From Methylibium rhizosphaerae (GTDB taxonomy: Bacteria; Pseudomonadota; Gammaproteobacteria; Burkholderiales; Burkholderiaceae_C): a stretch of 64,000 bases of DNA. The notes below the pieces were generated by a model. It saw nothing but the letters and a program-made list of their open reading frames with translations. It had not been told where the DNA came from and ran no database searches. Where the stretch lies: positions 1-64,000 of the forward strand of contig NZ_SWAR01000004.1 in the NCBI RefSeq assembly GCF_006386545.1. Direction: 5' to 3'. Below are positions 31,321-41,518 of the stretch, piece after piece (position 1 is the first letter of the stretch; every line of letters starts with the position of its first letter). The position numbers and the translations under genes were made by a program.

Positions 31321-31577
31321 GCCCGTCCCCCAACACGCCCAGGCAAAAGCACGCCTGGATTGTTAATAAGTTACTTCAATGCTAGCAGTAAAGTCTTTGT
31401 GCAACAAAGCTTTTTCCGGTTCGGAGAGTGCGCCATAGTTGCGAAACGCCGACGTCTTACACACTGTCACAGCGCCCAAAGGGAAAGCCCTGAGGCCCCT
31501 TCCCGAACCGTCGGGGCGAGTTCGGAGCCGCGTCAGACCGCTTCCTATAATTTCCCGCGCAACCCCCTTGGAGGCCC
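31321..31577. promoter_or_regulatory. Divergent promoter region pilM / mrcA
   Basis: No gene is seen in these 257 bp. The side near pilM is AT-richer (TTAATAAGTTACTTCAA). A perfect TATAAT at 31546-31551, 27 bp before the mrcA ATG, is a likely -10 box; no convincing -35 accompanies it. Confidence 0.45.
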
Positions 31578-33938
31578 ATGAGCCAAGTTGAGCGCGACGC
31601 TCCCGTTCGCCTGTTTTCGTCACTTCCGCCTTGGGCTCAAGGCGTCGCCCGCTATTTCACGTGGCTGCTGGGGCTGGCGGCGGCAGCCACGCTGCTAGTG
31701 GCCATGATGGTCGCCATTGCGCTGGCGGTGGCGTATCCGAACCTTCCCGAGATCAGCGGCCTCACCGACTACAGGCCCAAGCTGCCGATGCGCGTCTACG
31801 CAGCCGACGGCGTGATGATTGGCGAGTTCGGCGAGGAGCGGCGCAACTTCGTACCCATCCGCGAGATCCCGAAGGTGATGCAGGACGCGGTGCTGGCCAT
31901 CGAGGATGCACGCTTCTACCAGCATCAGGGCGTGGACTACCTTGGCGTCATCCGCGCCGGGCTGGCCCAGTTCAGCGAGGCCAAGAGCCAGGGCGCCTCC
32001 ACCATCACGATGCAGGTGGCGCGCAACTTCTACCTGTCCACCGAGAAGACCTTCACCCGCAAGATCTACGAGATCCTGCTGGCCCTGAAGATCGAGACCT
32101 TGCTGACCAAGGACCAGATCCTCGAGGTCTACATGAACCAGATCTACCTGGGGCAGCGCGCCTATGGGTTTGCCGCCGCCAGCGAGATCTACTTCGGCAA
32201 GCCGCTGAAGGACCTGACGGTGGCAGAGGCCGCCATGCTGGCTGGCCTGCCCAAGGCACCGTCGGCCTACAACCCGATCGTGAACCCGAAGCGCGCGAAG
32301 CTGCGGCAGCAGTACATCATCGACCGGATGTACGAGAACGCCTTCATCACCGAAGAGCAGCACGACGAAGCCAAGGCGCAGGAACTCAAGTACCGCGCCC
32401 CGCTGGCCATGCCGGTGCATGCCGAGTACGTGGCCGAGGTGGCACGGCAGCTGATCTTCAGCCAGTACGGCGAAGACGCCTACACGCGGGGGCTGAACGT
32501 CTACACCTCGGTGCTGGCACCGGAGCAGACGGTGGCCTACCGCGCGCTTCGCAGGGGGATCATGGACTACGAGCGCCGCCAGTTCTATCGCGGCCCGGAG
32601 GGCTACATTGACCTCCCCGCAGACCCCAAGTCGCTCGATGCGCGCATCGCAGAAGCGCTGGAAGAGCACCCCGACAACGACGAAGTCAAGGCTGCCGTGG
32701 TGCTGGAGGCCGACGCGAAGAAGGTGGTGGCAGCCCTGCAGAACGGCGAAACGATCACGATCACCGGTGAAGGGCTGCGCCCGGCCGCTTCGGGCCTGTC
32801 CGAAAAGGCCAACCCGAAGGTCCGCATCCGCCGGGGCGCGGTGATCCGCATGGTCAAGGGCGCGAAGGACGTGTGGTCGATCACGCAGTTGCCCGAGGTG
32901 GAAGGCGCTTTCGTCGCCATGGACCCGCGCACCGGGCACATCCGCGCGATGGTGGGCGGCTTCGACTATGCGAAGAACAAGTTCAACCACGTGACGCAGG
33001 CTTGGCGCCAGCCTGGCTCGAGCTTCAAGCCCTTCATCTATTCCGCAGCACTCGAGAAAGGTTTCACGCCCGCCACGGTGGTGAACGACGCGCCGCTGTT
33101 CTTCGGCGCTGACACCACCGGCAGCCAGCCTTGGGAGCCCAAGAACTACGACGGCACCTTCGAAGGCCCGATGTCGCTGCGCCGCGGCCTGGCCAAGTCG
33201 AAGAACATGGTGTCGATCCGCGTGTTGCAGGCCGTCAGCCCTGGCTACGCGCAGGAGTGGGTGTCACGCTTCGGCTTCGAGACCGAGAAGCACCCCGCCT
33301 ACCTCACCATGGCCCTCGGCGCCGGCTCGGTGACGCCAATGCAGATGGCCGACGCGTATGCGGTGTTTGCCAACGGCGGTTACCGGATCAATCCGATGCT
33401 CGTGACCAAGGTGACCGACTCCAAAGGGCGGGTGCTGGCCGAGCCGAAACCCGTCCCGCTGGACGAGAGCATGCGCACACTCAACGCCCGCAACGCCTTC
33501 GTGATGACCAGCCTGCTGCAGGAGGTCACGCGCTCGGGCACCGCAGCCCGGGCACAGACCACGCTGAAGCGGACCGACATCTACGGCAAGACGGGTACGA
33601 CCAACGACTCGATGGATGCTTGGTTCGCGGGCTTCCACCCGAGCCTCGTGGCGGTCGTCTGGATCGGCTATGACCAGCCGCGCAAGCTGGGCAGCCGCGA
33701 AACCGGCGGCGGCCTGTCGCTGCCGGTGTGGATCGACTACATGAGCTATGCGCTCAAGGGCGTGCCGGTGCAGGAAGCACAGGCGCCCGAAGGCGTCCTC
33801 AACATCGGCGGCGAGTGGTACTACGAAGAGTACGCACACGGCGGCGGCATCGCCAGCCTTGGCCTCGAGGACAAGACGGCCCCCACGGCGGCCGACACCG
33901 AAGAGAAGAAGAGCATCCTCGACCTGTTCAAGAACTGA
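31578..33938 (+). CDS. mrcA: Penicillin-binding protein 1A (bifunctional)
   Basis: Polymerises and cross-links peptidoglycan at the inner membrane. 786 residues: membrane anchor at about 26-52; GT51 glycosyltransferase with catalytic Glu109 (AIEDARFYQHQG) and QGASTITMQVARN; an OB-like insert at about 350-430; transpeptidase with Ser481xxLys (SSFKPF), KSKN and KTGTT. A GGAGG ribosome site precedes the ATG. Convergent with cyaY, overlapping it by 11 nt. The neighbourhood with pilMNOPQ is conserved across proteobacteria. Confidence 0.97.
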   Translation: MSQVERDAPVRLFSSLPPWAQGVARYFTWLLGLAAAATLLVAMMVAIALAVAYPNLPEISGLTDYRPKLPMRVYAADGVMIGEFGEERRNFVPIREIPKVMQDAVLAIEDARFYQHQGVDYLGVIRAGLAQFSEAKSQGASTITMQVARNFYLSTEKTFTRKIYEILLALKIETLLTKDQILEVYMNQIYLGQRAYGFAAASEIYFGKPLKDLTVAEAAMLAGLPKAPSAYNPIVNPKRAKLRQQYIIDRMYENAFITEEQHDEAKAQELKYRAPLAMPVHAEYVAEVARQLIFSQYGEDAYTRGLNVYTSVLAPEQTVAYRALRRGIMDYERRQFYRGPEGYIDLPADPKSLDARIAEALEEHPDNDEVKAAVVLEADAKKVVAALQNGETITITGEGLRPAASGLSEKANPKVRIRRGAVIRMVKGAKDVWSITQLPEVEGAFVAMDPRTGHIRAMVGGFDYAKNKFNHVTQAWRQPGSSFKPFIYSAALEKGFTPATVVNDAPLFFGADTTGSQPWEPKNYDGTFEGPMSLRRGLAKSKNMVSIRVLQAVSPGYAQEWVSRFGFETEKHPAYLTMALGAGSVTPMQMADAYAVFANGGYRINPMLVTKVTDSKGRVLAEPKPVPLDESMRTLNARNAFVMTSLLQEVTRSGTAARAQTTLKRTDIYGKTGTTNDSMDAWFAGFHPSLVAVVWIGYDQPRKLGSRETGGGLSLPVWIDYMSYALKGVPVQEAQAPEGVLNIGGEWYYEEYAHGGGIASLGLEDKTAPTAADTEEKKSILDLFKN

Positions 33939-34302
33939 CGGCGGGCGGCTCGAACACCAGCGCCCGGCCGGCCTGCTCGCTGGCGCGGGCCGAAAGCTCC
34001 GCAAAGAACTCCTGGCCCGACTTGGTGTCCACCCAGCGCCCGCCGGCATAGCGGAAGTGGAAGCCGCCGCTGCGCGCAGCCAGCCACAGCTCGTGCAGGG
34101 GTGGCTGTGTGTTGATGACCATCTTGCTGCCGTTCGGAAAGCTCAGCTCCAGCAAGCCCCCGGTGCGGCTGGAGTCGATGTCGATCACGTCCTCCTGCAG
34201 CCACCGGTCGATGTGGGCCTCGATGCCTGACAACACTGCCCGCGTGAGGGCCTGGTACTCGCTGTCGGTCAGCGTCGAAGGTGATGGGTGCTCGGTGCTC
34301 AT
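33928..34302 (-). CDS. cyaY: Frataxin-like iron-donor protein CyaY
   Basis: A 124-residue frataxin homolog involved in Fe-S cluster assembly. Begins MSTEHPSPSTLTDSEYQAL; the first helix carries an acidic ridge and LQEDVIDIDSSR, followed by LLELSFPNGSKMVINTQPPLHELWLAAR and FHFRYAGGRWVDTKSGQEF, the standard beta-sheet core. Its 3' end overlaps mrcA by 11 nt. Only 15 nt separate its start from that of divergent lptM. Confidence 0.95.
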   Translation of the reverse strand: MSTEHPSPSTLTDSEYQALTRAVLSGIEAHIDRWLQEDVIDIDSSRTGGLLELSFPNGSKMVINTQPPLHELWLAARSGGFHFRYAGGRWVDTKSGQEFFAELSARASEQAGRALVFEPPAVSS

Positions 34303-34305
34303 CTT

Positions 34306-34311
34306 TAGAAT
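34306..34311 (+). promoter_or_regulatory. Putative -10 box for lptM-lysA
   Basis: TAGAAT lies 6 bp before the lptM ATG, so transcription would begin at or very near the start codon. No good -35 is visible. Confidence 0.3.
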
Positions 34312-34317
34312 GCCGTG

Positions 34318-34482
34318 ATGCGTCAACACTTCAGGATTCTAGGCAGGCGCGTTCCATCACTCGCGGTAGGTGCTTGCCTGCTCGCGGGGCTGATGGCCCT
34401 CGGAGCTTGCGGCCAGAAGGGCGCGCTCTACCTGCCTGCACCCGCTCCCGCCGCCTCGGCCCCTGCCTCCTCCTCCAAGTAA
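34318..34482 (+). CDS. lptM: Small lipoprotein LptM (YifL)
   Basis: A 54-residue outer-membrane lipoprotein. Signal sequence with lipobox ALGAC (Cys31), followed by the LptM/YifL hallmark CGQKGALYLP and a Pro/Ala/Ser tail. LptM helps LptD oxidation and assembly in E. coli. Located between cyaY and lysA as in many gamma- and betaproteobacteria. Its TAA is immediately followed by the lysA ATG, with no base between, suggesting coupled translation. Confidence 0.85.
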   Translation: MRQHFRILGRRVPSLAVGACLLAGLMALGACGQKGALYLPAPAPAASAPASSSK

Positions 34483-35760
34483 ATGATCCTGCCCGGCTCC
34501 CCTTTCGTGGCCTATCGCGGCTCCGAGTTGTTCATCGAAGGCTGCTCGCTGCATGCGCTGGCGCGGCGCCACGGCTCGCCGCTCTATGTGTATTCGCGAA
34601 GCGCGATGCTGGCGTCGCTGGCCTCCTACCAGCGGGCATTGGCGGGGCGCAGGCACCTCATCTGCTACGCGATGAAGGCCAACTCGACCCTGGCGGTGCT
34701 GCAGACCTTCGCGCAGGCGGGCTGCGGCTTCGACATCGTGTCGGGCGGCGAGCTCGAACGCGTGCTGGCCGCCGGCGGTGACCCGTCCAAGGTGGTGTTC
34801 TCCGGCGTCGGCAAGACGCGCGCCGAAATGCGCCGTGCGCTGGAAGCGGGCGTGCGCTGCTTCAACGTGGAAAGCGAGCCCGAGCTGGAGCTGCTGTCGC
34901 AGGTGGCGGTCGAATGCGGCCGCACCGCGCAGGTGAGCCTGCGCGTCAACCCCGACGTGGACGCCGGCACCCATCCCTACATCTCCACCGGCCTGAAGGG
35001 CAACAAGTTCGGCATCGCGCACCAGCGCGCCGTGGTCACCTACCAACGCGCCGCACAGCTGCCGGGCCTCGCGGTCGCAGGCATCGATTGCCACATCGGC
35101 TCCCAGATCACCGAAACCGGCCCCTATCTCGATGCACTCGACCGGGTGCTCGACCTCGTCGAAGCGGTGGAACAGTCCGGCATCGCCCTGCACCACCTCG
35201 ACCTCGGCGGCGGGTTGGGCATCACCTACACCGACGAGACACCGCCCAGCGCCGAGGCGCTGGTGCGACGGCTGCTCGCGCGCATCGACGAGCGCGGCCA
35301 TGGCCACCGCGAGATCCTGTTCGAGCCGGGCCGCTCTCTGGTCGGCAACGCGGGCGTGCTGGTCACCGAGGTGCTGTACCTCAAGCCGGGCGAGGCCAAG
35401 AACTTCTGCATCGTGGATGCGGCGATGAACGACCTGATGCGCCCGGCCATGTACGAGGCCTACATGCAGATCGTCGCCTGCCGGCAGCGCGACGACACTG
35501 CGGCCCTCACCTGGGACGTCGCCGGCCCGGTGTGCGAGTCGGGCGACTGGCTGGGCCGCGACCGTTCGCTGGCAGTGCAGCCCGGCGACACGCTGGCGGT
35601 GCTGTCGGCCGGCGCCTATGGCATGAGCATGGCCAGCAACTACAACACACGCGGGCGCGCGGCCGAAGTCATGGTCGACGGCGACCAGGCCTGGTTGATC
35701 CGCGAGCGCGAAGCCGCGAACGAACTGTTCCGCCTCGAGAAGCTGCTGCCCTCGGCTTGA
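34483..35760 (+). CDS. lysA: Diaminopimelate decarboxylase
   Basis: Last step of lysine synthesis: meso-diaminopimelate to lysine plus CO2, PLP-dependent. 425 residues, fold type III: Lys65 in YAMKANST, VSGGELERVLAAGG, HIGSQITE, DLGGGLGI, EPGRSLVGNAG and PVCESGDW. The ATG abuts the stop of lptM. Convergent with the transporter operon, 16 bp apart. Confidence 0.97.
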   Translation: MILPGSPFVAYRGSELFIEGCSLHALARRHGSPLYVYSRSAMLASLASYQRALAGRRHLICYAMKANSTLAVLQTFAQAGCGFDIVSGGELERVLAAGGDPSKVVFSGVGKTRAEMRRALEAGVRCFNVESEPELELLSQVAVECGRTAQVSLRVNPDVDAGTHPYISTGLKGNKFGIAHQRAVVTYQRAAQLPGLAVAGIDCHIGSQITETGPYLDALDRVLDLVEAVEQSGIALHHLDLGGGLGITYTDETPPSAEALVRRLLARIDERGHGHREILFEPGRSLVGNAGVLVTEVLYLKPGEAKNFCIVDAAMNDLMRPAMYEAYMQIVACRQRDDTAALTWDVAGPVCESGDWLGRDRSLAVQPGDTLAVLSAGAYGMSMASNYNTRGRAAEVMVDGDQAWLIREREAANELFRLEKLLPSA

Positions 35761-35776
35761 GGGCAGCCCCGGCCGG

Positions 35777-36792
35777 TCAGATCCGGCCTTCGGTCACCGC
35801 ATGGCAGGCCACCTTGATGCCGGCGAAGTCGGCCAGGACCGGCCGCTCGGCCTTGCAGCGTTCGTTGGCATGCGGGCAGCGCGGGTGGAAGGCACAGCCG
35901 CTGGGCGGGCTCAGCGGATTGGGCACCTCACCCTGCACCGGCGTGCGGGCACGACCGCTCATATGGATGTCCGGTATCGCGTCGAGCAGCATGCGGGTGT
36001 AGGGGTGCCGCGGCTGTGCGAACAGCGTGCGCTTCGGCGCGAGCTCGACGAGGCGGCCCAGGTACATCACGCCGACGTCGTCGCTCACATGCCGCACCAC
36101 CGCGAGGTTGTGTGAAATGAACAGGTAGGTGAGGCCGCGCTGGCGCTGCAGGTCCTTCATGATGTTGAGCACCTGCGCCTGCACCGACACGTCGAGCGCC
36201 GACGTCGGCTCGTCGCACACCAGGAACTCCGGCTGGGTGGCCAGCGCGCGGGCGATCGAGATGCGCTGGCGCTGGCCCCCCGAAAACTGGTGCGGGAACT
36301 TCTCCATGTCGGCCGCCGCCAGCCCAACGGACTGGAGCAGCTCGCCGACCCGCTCGCGCAGCTCGAACCTGCCCTGGATGAGCCCATGCTCCAGCAGCGG
36401 CTCGCCGATGATCGCCTCCACCTTCCAGCGAGGATTGAGGCTGGCATACGGGTCCTGGAAGATCATCTGCATGCGCCGGCGCAGCGCCTTGCCACCACCA
36501 CCACCACCGCCGCCGTTGCCGTCGCCGAAGCCCTGCGCCGTGTCGATGCCGTCGAAGCCGACCTTGCCGCGCGTGGGCGCATACAGCCCCACCAGCAGCC
36601 GCGCCACGGTGCTCTTGCCGCAGCCTGATTCACCCACCAGCGCCAGCGTCTTGCCGCGCTCGATCGAGAAGCTGACGCCGTCGACCGCATAGACGTATTG
36701 CCTGGGCTTGCGCTCGACCACCCGGTTGAGCCACGGGGCCGACACGTCGAACACCTTTGCGAGGTCGTTCACCTCCACCAGCGAAGCCGACA

Positions 36793-36793
<1 letters not shown>
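35777..36793 (-). CDS. Peptide/dipeptide ABC transporter ATPase (DppF type)
   Basis: A 338-residue ABC ATPase energising import. Walker [11 protein letters not shown]-loop [10 protein letters not shown], signature [15 protein letters not shown], Walker [13 protein letters not shown], and the C-terminal oligopeptide-transporter motif with Cys pairs ([15 protein letters not shown]). Between Walker A and the Q-loop is a run of eight glycines (36491-36514) from a CCA/CCG repeat, not expected in this family. TGATG overlap with the upstream ATPase. Last gene of the seven-gene operon. Confidence 0.93.
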
Positions 36794-37794
<1,001 letters not shown>

Positions 37795-37798
37795 GGAT

Positions 37799-38713
37799 TC
37801 AGCGCAGTCGCGGGTTCAGGGCGTCACGCAGCCAGTCGCCCAACAGGTTCACCGAGAGGGCGATCAGCACCAGCATCGCGCCGGGAAAGATCGTGATCCA
37901 CCACTCGCCGCTGAACAGGAAGTCGTTGCCGATGCGAATGAGCGTACCGAGCGACGGCGAGGTGGGCGGAACGCCCACACCCAGGAAGGACAAGGTGGCC
38001 TCGATGATGATGGCCTGGGCCACCTGGATGGTCGCCAGCACCAGCACCGGGCCCAGCACGTTGGGCAGCACGTGGCGGCGCATGATGCGCAGCGACGACA
38101 CGCCGATCACCCGCGCGGCCTGCACGTATTCCTTGTTGCGCTCCACCATGGTGGAGCCGCGCACCGTGCGCGCATAGTCGACCCACTTGGTCACCGCGAT
38201 CGACAGGATGAGCACGGTGAAGGCCAGCGAGTCGTGCGCATTGGGGAACAGCGCCCGGCCCACGCCGTCGATCAGCAGCGCCACGAGGATGGCCGGGAAC
38301 GAAAGCATGACGTCGCACAGCCGCATGATGAAAGCGTCGGTCTTGCCGCCCACGAAGCCGGACAGCAGCCCCAGGCCGACGCCCACCACCATCGACAGCA
38401 CCACCGAGGCAAGCCCGACGAACAGCGAGATGCGTGCGCCGTACATCAGCGCCGACAGGATGTCGCGGCCCTGGTCGTCGGTGCCGAGGAGGTACTTGGT
38501 GCTGCCCTCGTCCATCCAGGCGGGCGGCAGCCGCGCGTCGCCGAGTTCCAGCGTGGCGAGGTCGAAAGGGTTGTGCGGCGCCACATAGCCGGCAAACGCC
38601 GCGCAGAAGATGCACACGAAGGCGATGACCGCTGCACCGATGGCCACCGGCGACGTGCGGAAGCTGTACCAGACGTCGCCGTCGAAGAAGCGTTGGAGAA
38701 CTGTTGTGGTCAT
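37799..38713 (-). CDS. Peptide/dipeptide ABC transporter permease (DppC type)
   Basis: A 304-residue inner-membrane permease. N-terminal OppC-type segment with one helix (IGAAVIAFVCIFCAAFAGYVAP), then the BPD_transp_1 domain with EAA loop (EYVQAARVIGVSSLRIMRRHVLPN). Pairs with the DppB-type permease further upstream. Conserved GTDDQGRDILSALMYGAR is present. Confidence 0.94.
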   Translation of the reverse strand: MTTTVLQRFFDGDVWYSFRTSPVAIGAAVIAFVCIFCAAFAGYVAPHNPFDLATLELGDARLPPAWMDEGSTKYLLGTDDQGRDILSALMYGARISLFVGLASVVLSMVVGVGLGLLSGFVGGKTDAFIMRLCDVMLSFPAILVALLIDGVGRALFPNAHDSLAFTVLILSIAVTKWVDYARTVRGSTMVERNKEYVQAARVIGVSSLRIMRRHVLPNVLGPVLVLATIQVAQAIIIEATLSFLGVGVPPTSPSLGTLIRIGNDFLFSGEWWITIFPGAMLVLIALSVNLLGDWLRDALNPRLR

Positions 38714-38729
38714 TCGCGGGCGGCTCCCA

Positions 38730-40298
38730 TCACTTCACCGAGATCCATTTGTAGGGCATGAAATTGTCGGGAAGCTGCACGAGCTCGACGTTCTTCTTCA
38801 TGGCCCAGGCCAGCGCCTGCTGGTGCAGCGGGATGTGCCCGACGTCGGCCGCATGGAGCTCGAAGGCCTCGCGGATCAGCGCGTTGCGGCGTGCGGGGTC
38901 GGTCTCGGCCTGGATCTTCATCGTCAGCTCGTCGACTTTCGGATTGCTGTAGGAGCCGAGGTTGAACTGGCCCTGCCCCTTGTCGTTGGGCGTGGCCATC
39001 AGCGCCGTGAGCGGATTGTGGGAGTCGTAGGTGCCCGGGCTCCAGCCCAGCAGGTAGAAGCTGGTGTTGCGGCTCAGGATCTTGGGGAAGTAGGTGTTCT
39101 TGGTCTCGGTCTGCAGGTTGACCTTGACCCCCACGCGCGCGAGGTTCGCGGCCACCGCCTGGCAGATCTCGCCGTCGTTCACGTAGCGGTCGTTCGGGCA
39201 GTTCAGGCTGACCTCGAAGCCGCCCGGATAGCCCGCCTCGGCCAGCAGCTTCCTGGAAGCCTCGGGGTCGTACGGCAGCCGCTTGTTGAGCTCAGGCACG
39301 AAGCCCTTCACCGCCGGCGCGACCATCAGCGCGGTGGGCGTGGCGGCGCCGCGCATCACGCGGCTGCGGACCGTCTCGATGTCGATGGCCTGGTAGAAGG
39401 CCTGGCGCACCCGCCGGTCCTTGAAGGGGTTCCTGCCCTTCACGCTGGAGTGCAGCAGCTCGTCGCGCTTCTGGTCCATGCCCAGGAAGATGGTGCGCAG
39501 CTCCGGGCCCTGCATCACCTTGAGGCCAACATTGGCCTTCAGGCGCTCGACGTCCTGCAGCGGCACCGGCTCCATCACGTCGACCTCGCCGGACAGCAGC
39601 GCTGCCACACGCGTGGCGTCGTTGCCGATGGGCGTGAAGACGACCTCGTCGACATTGCTCTCGACCTTGCCCCAGTAGCTGAAGTTGCGCACGAGCACCG
39701 TGCGGGCGCCCGGCTGGCGCTCCTTCAGCTTGAACGGCCCGGTCCCGTTGGCCTTGAACGATGCCGTGTTCTCGATGCCCCTGCGGCGGTCCACCGGCCG
39801 TTCGGCCTTGTTGTCCTCGCACCATTTCCGGCTCATCACGTACACCAGCGTGATGACGTCGGGGAGGATGGGAAACGGCGCCGCCGTCTCGATCTCGACG
39901 GCGTCTCCAGCGCGGCGCACTTCCTTGATCGACGAGGTGTAGCTGCGCATGTCGGAGCCTTCGCCGGCAGCGCGCTTGAAGCTGAACACCACGTCGTCGG
40001 CCGAGAACGGCGTGCCGTCGTGGAAGCTCACGCCCTTGCGCAGCTCGAAGCGCCACACCGTGGGCGAGGTCTGCTTCCAGCTGGTGGCGAGCCCCGGCAC
40101 CAGGCCGAGCTGCTTGTCGCGCGCGACCAGGGGTTCGTAGACGTTGCCGGTGAAGCTGAGCTGCATCGACTCGTTGAGCGAATGCGGGTCCATCGACTGA
40201 GCGTCGCCCTGGTTCGCCACACGCAGGGTCACGGCCTGCGCAGCCGCGGCACAGGCCAGCGTCAACGCGCAGGAAAGCAGGAGCTTTGCGGTTTTCAT
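38730..40298 (-). CDS. Extracellular solute-binding protein family 5, second copy
   Basis: A 522-residue periplasmic binding protein with signal peptide (ending AAAAQA). SBP_bac_5 features: YEPLVARDKQLGLVPGLATSW, GVSFHDGTPFSADDVVFSFKR, FKANGTGPF and NPFKDRRVRQAFYQAIDIE. Ligand is probably a peptide or acylated amino acid; not deducible further. It is clearly related to the binding protein at the head of the operon (42519-44126), e.g. shared GxxVNxxPFKDxRVRxAxYQAIDI. Confidence 0.93.
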   Translation of the reverse strand: MKTAKLLLSCALTLACAAAAQAVTLRVANQGDAQSMDPHSLNESMQLSFTGNVYEPLVARDKQLGLVPGLATSWKQTSPTVWRFELRKGVSFHDGTPFSADDVVFSFKRAAGEGSDMRSYTSSIKEVRRAGDAVEIETAAPFPILPDVITLVYVMSRKWCEDNKAERPVDRRRGIENTASFKANGTGPFKLKERQPGARTVLVRNFSYWGKVESNVDEVVFTPIGNDATRVAALLSGEVDVMEPVPLQDVERLKANVGLKVMQGPELRTIFLGMDQKRDELLHSSVKGRNPFKDRRVRQAFYQAIDIETVRSRVMRGAATPTALMVAPAVKGFVPELNKRLPYDPEASRKLLAEAGYPGGFEVSLNCPNDRYVNDGEICQAVAANLARVGVKVNLQTETKNTYFPKILSRNTSFYLLGWSPGTYDSHNPLTALMATPNDKGQGQFNLGSYSNPKVDELTMKIQAETDPARRNALIREAFELHAADVGHIPLHQQALAWAMKKNVELVQLPDNFMPYKWISVK

Positions 40299-40317
40299 GG
40301 GCACCTCGCAAGCAGGC

Positions 40318-41517
40318 TCAGCTCTGCACCGGCATGCCGCCCTCGACCAGCGAGGCCAGCAACGCGGCGCCGAGCGGCAGGATGTCGTCGTTGAAGTCGT
40401 ATCGGCTGTTGTGCAGGAAGCAGTTGTTCTCGCCCCCCTGCCCGATGCGCAGGTAGGCGCCTGGCTTGACCTGCAGCATGAAGGCAAAGTCCTCGGCGCC
40501 CATGCTCGGCGCCAGGTCGCGCACCACCCGCTCGGGGCCGACCAGTGCGGCGGCCACGTCGGCGGCAAACGCCGCTTCGGCCGGCGTGTTGATGGTGGCG
40601 GGGTACATGCGCTCGTACTTCAGCACGGCGGTGGCGCCGAAGCCCACCGCCACCGACTCGACCAGGCGGCCCAGCCGCTCCTCGATCATGTCCTGCACCT
40701 CGCGCTTGAAGGTGCGCACCGTGCCGATGAGCTGCGCTTGGCGCGGGATGACGCTGAAGGCGCCGAGGTCGCCGGACTGCACCGCGCACAGGCTCAGCAC
40801 GGCGCTGTCGAGCGGGTTCACGTTGCGCGATACCAGGCTTTGCGCGGCCGTGATGATGTGCGCAGCCACCAGCACAGGGTCCACCGCCATGTACGGGTGG
40901 GCGCCGTGCCCGCCCTTGCCGTTGATGGTGATCTCGATGCGGTCGGCCGCCGCCATCATCGGGCCCGGGCTCACCGCGATGGTGCCGGCCGGCAGGCTGG
41001 GCCAGTTGTGCATGGCGTACACGGCATCGACCGGGAACCGGTCGAACAGGCCGTCTTCGATCATCGCCTTCGCGCCCGCATGACCCTCTTCGCCCGGCTG
41101 GAAGATCAGCACCGCAGTGCCGGAGAAGCGGCGCGTCTGCGCCAGGTACCTTGCGGCTCCCACCAGCATGGTCATGTGCCCGTCGTGGCCGCAGCCGTGC
41201 ATCAGGTGGGCCTGGGTCGAACGCCACGGCACGTCGTTCTCTTCGCGCATCGGCAAGGCGTCCATGTCGGCGCGCAGGCCGATCGCGCCATGGCCGCCAC
41301 CGCCGCCGCGGATCACCGCGACCACGCCGGTCCTGCCGATGCCGGCGTGCACCTCGTCGCAGCCGGCGAGCTTCAGCGCCTGCTCGATGCGGCCCGCGGT
41401 GCGCACCTCCTCGAAGCCGAGCTCCGGGTGGGCATGCAGGTCGCGGCGGAACGCGGTGAGCTCCTTGTGCCAGCCGGCCAGGCGCTGATAGGTGCCGTGA
41501 TGAATGTTGGCGAGCAT
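40318..41517 (-). CDS. M20-family amidohydrolase / N-acyl-amino acid deacylase
   Basis: A 399-residue cytosolic zinc or manganese hydrolase of the IAA-amino acid/hippurate hydrolase group. Metal and catalytic motifs: RADMDALPM, HGCGHDGHM, QPGEEGHAGAK, and the dimer/lid domain starting around ITINGKGGHGAHP. No signal peptide. It sits inside the transporter operon between the DppB-type permease and the second binding protein, suggesting it cleaves the imported compound, for example an N-acyl amino acid or a hippurate-like conjugate. Confidence 0.92.
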   Translation of the reverse strand: MLANIHHGTYQRLAGWHKELTAFRRDLHAHPELGFEEVRTAGRIEQALKLAGCDEVHAGIGRTGVVAVIRGGGGGHGAIGLRADMDALPMREENDVPWRSTQAHLMHGCGHDGHMTMLVGAARYLAQTRRFSGTAVLIFQPGEEGHAGAKAMIEDGLFDRFPVDAVYAMHNWPSLPAGTIAVSPGPMMAAADRIEITINGKGGHGAHPYMAVDPVLVAAHIITAAQSLVSRNVNPLDSAVLSLCAVQSGDLGAFSVIPRQAQLIGTVRTFKREVQDMIEERLGRLVESVAVGFGATAVLKYERMYPATINTPAEAAFAADVAAALVGPERVVRDLAPSMGAEDFAFMLQVKPGAYLRIGQGGENNCFLHNSRYDFNDDILPLGAALLASLVEGGMPVQS

Positions 41518-41518
41518 G

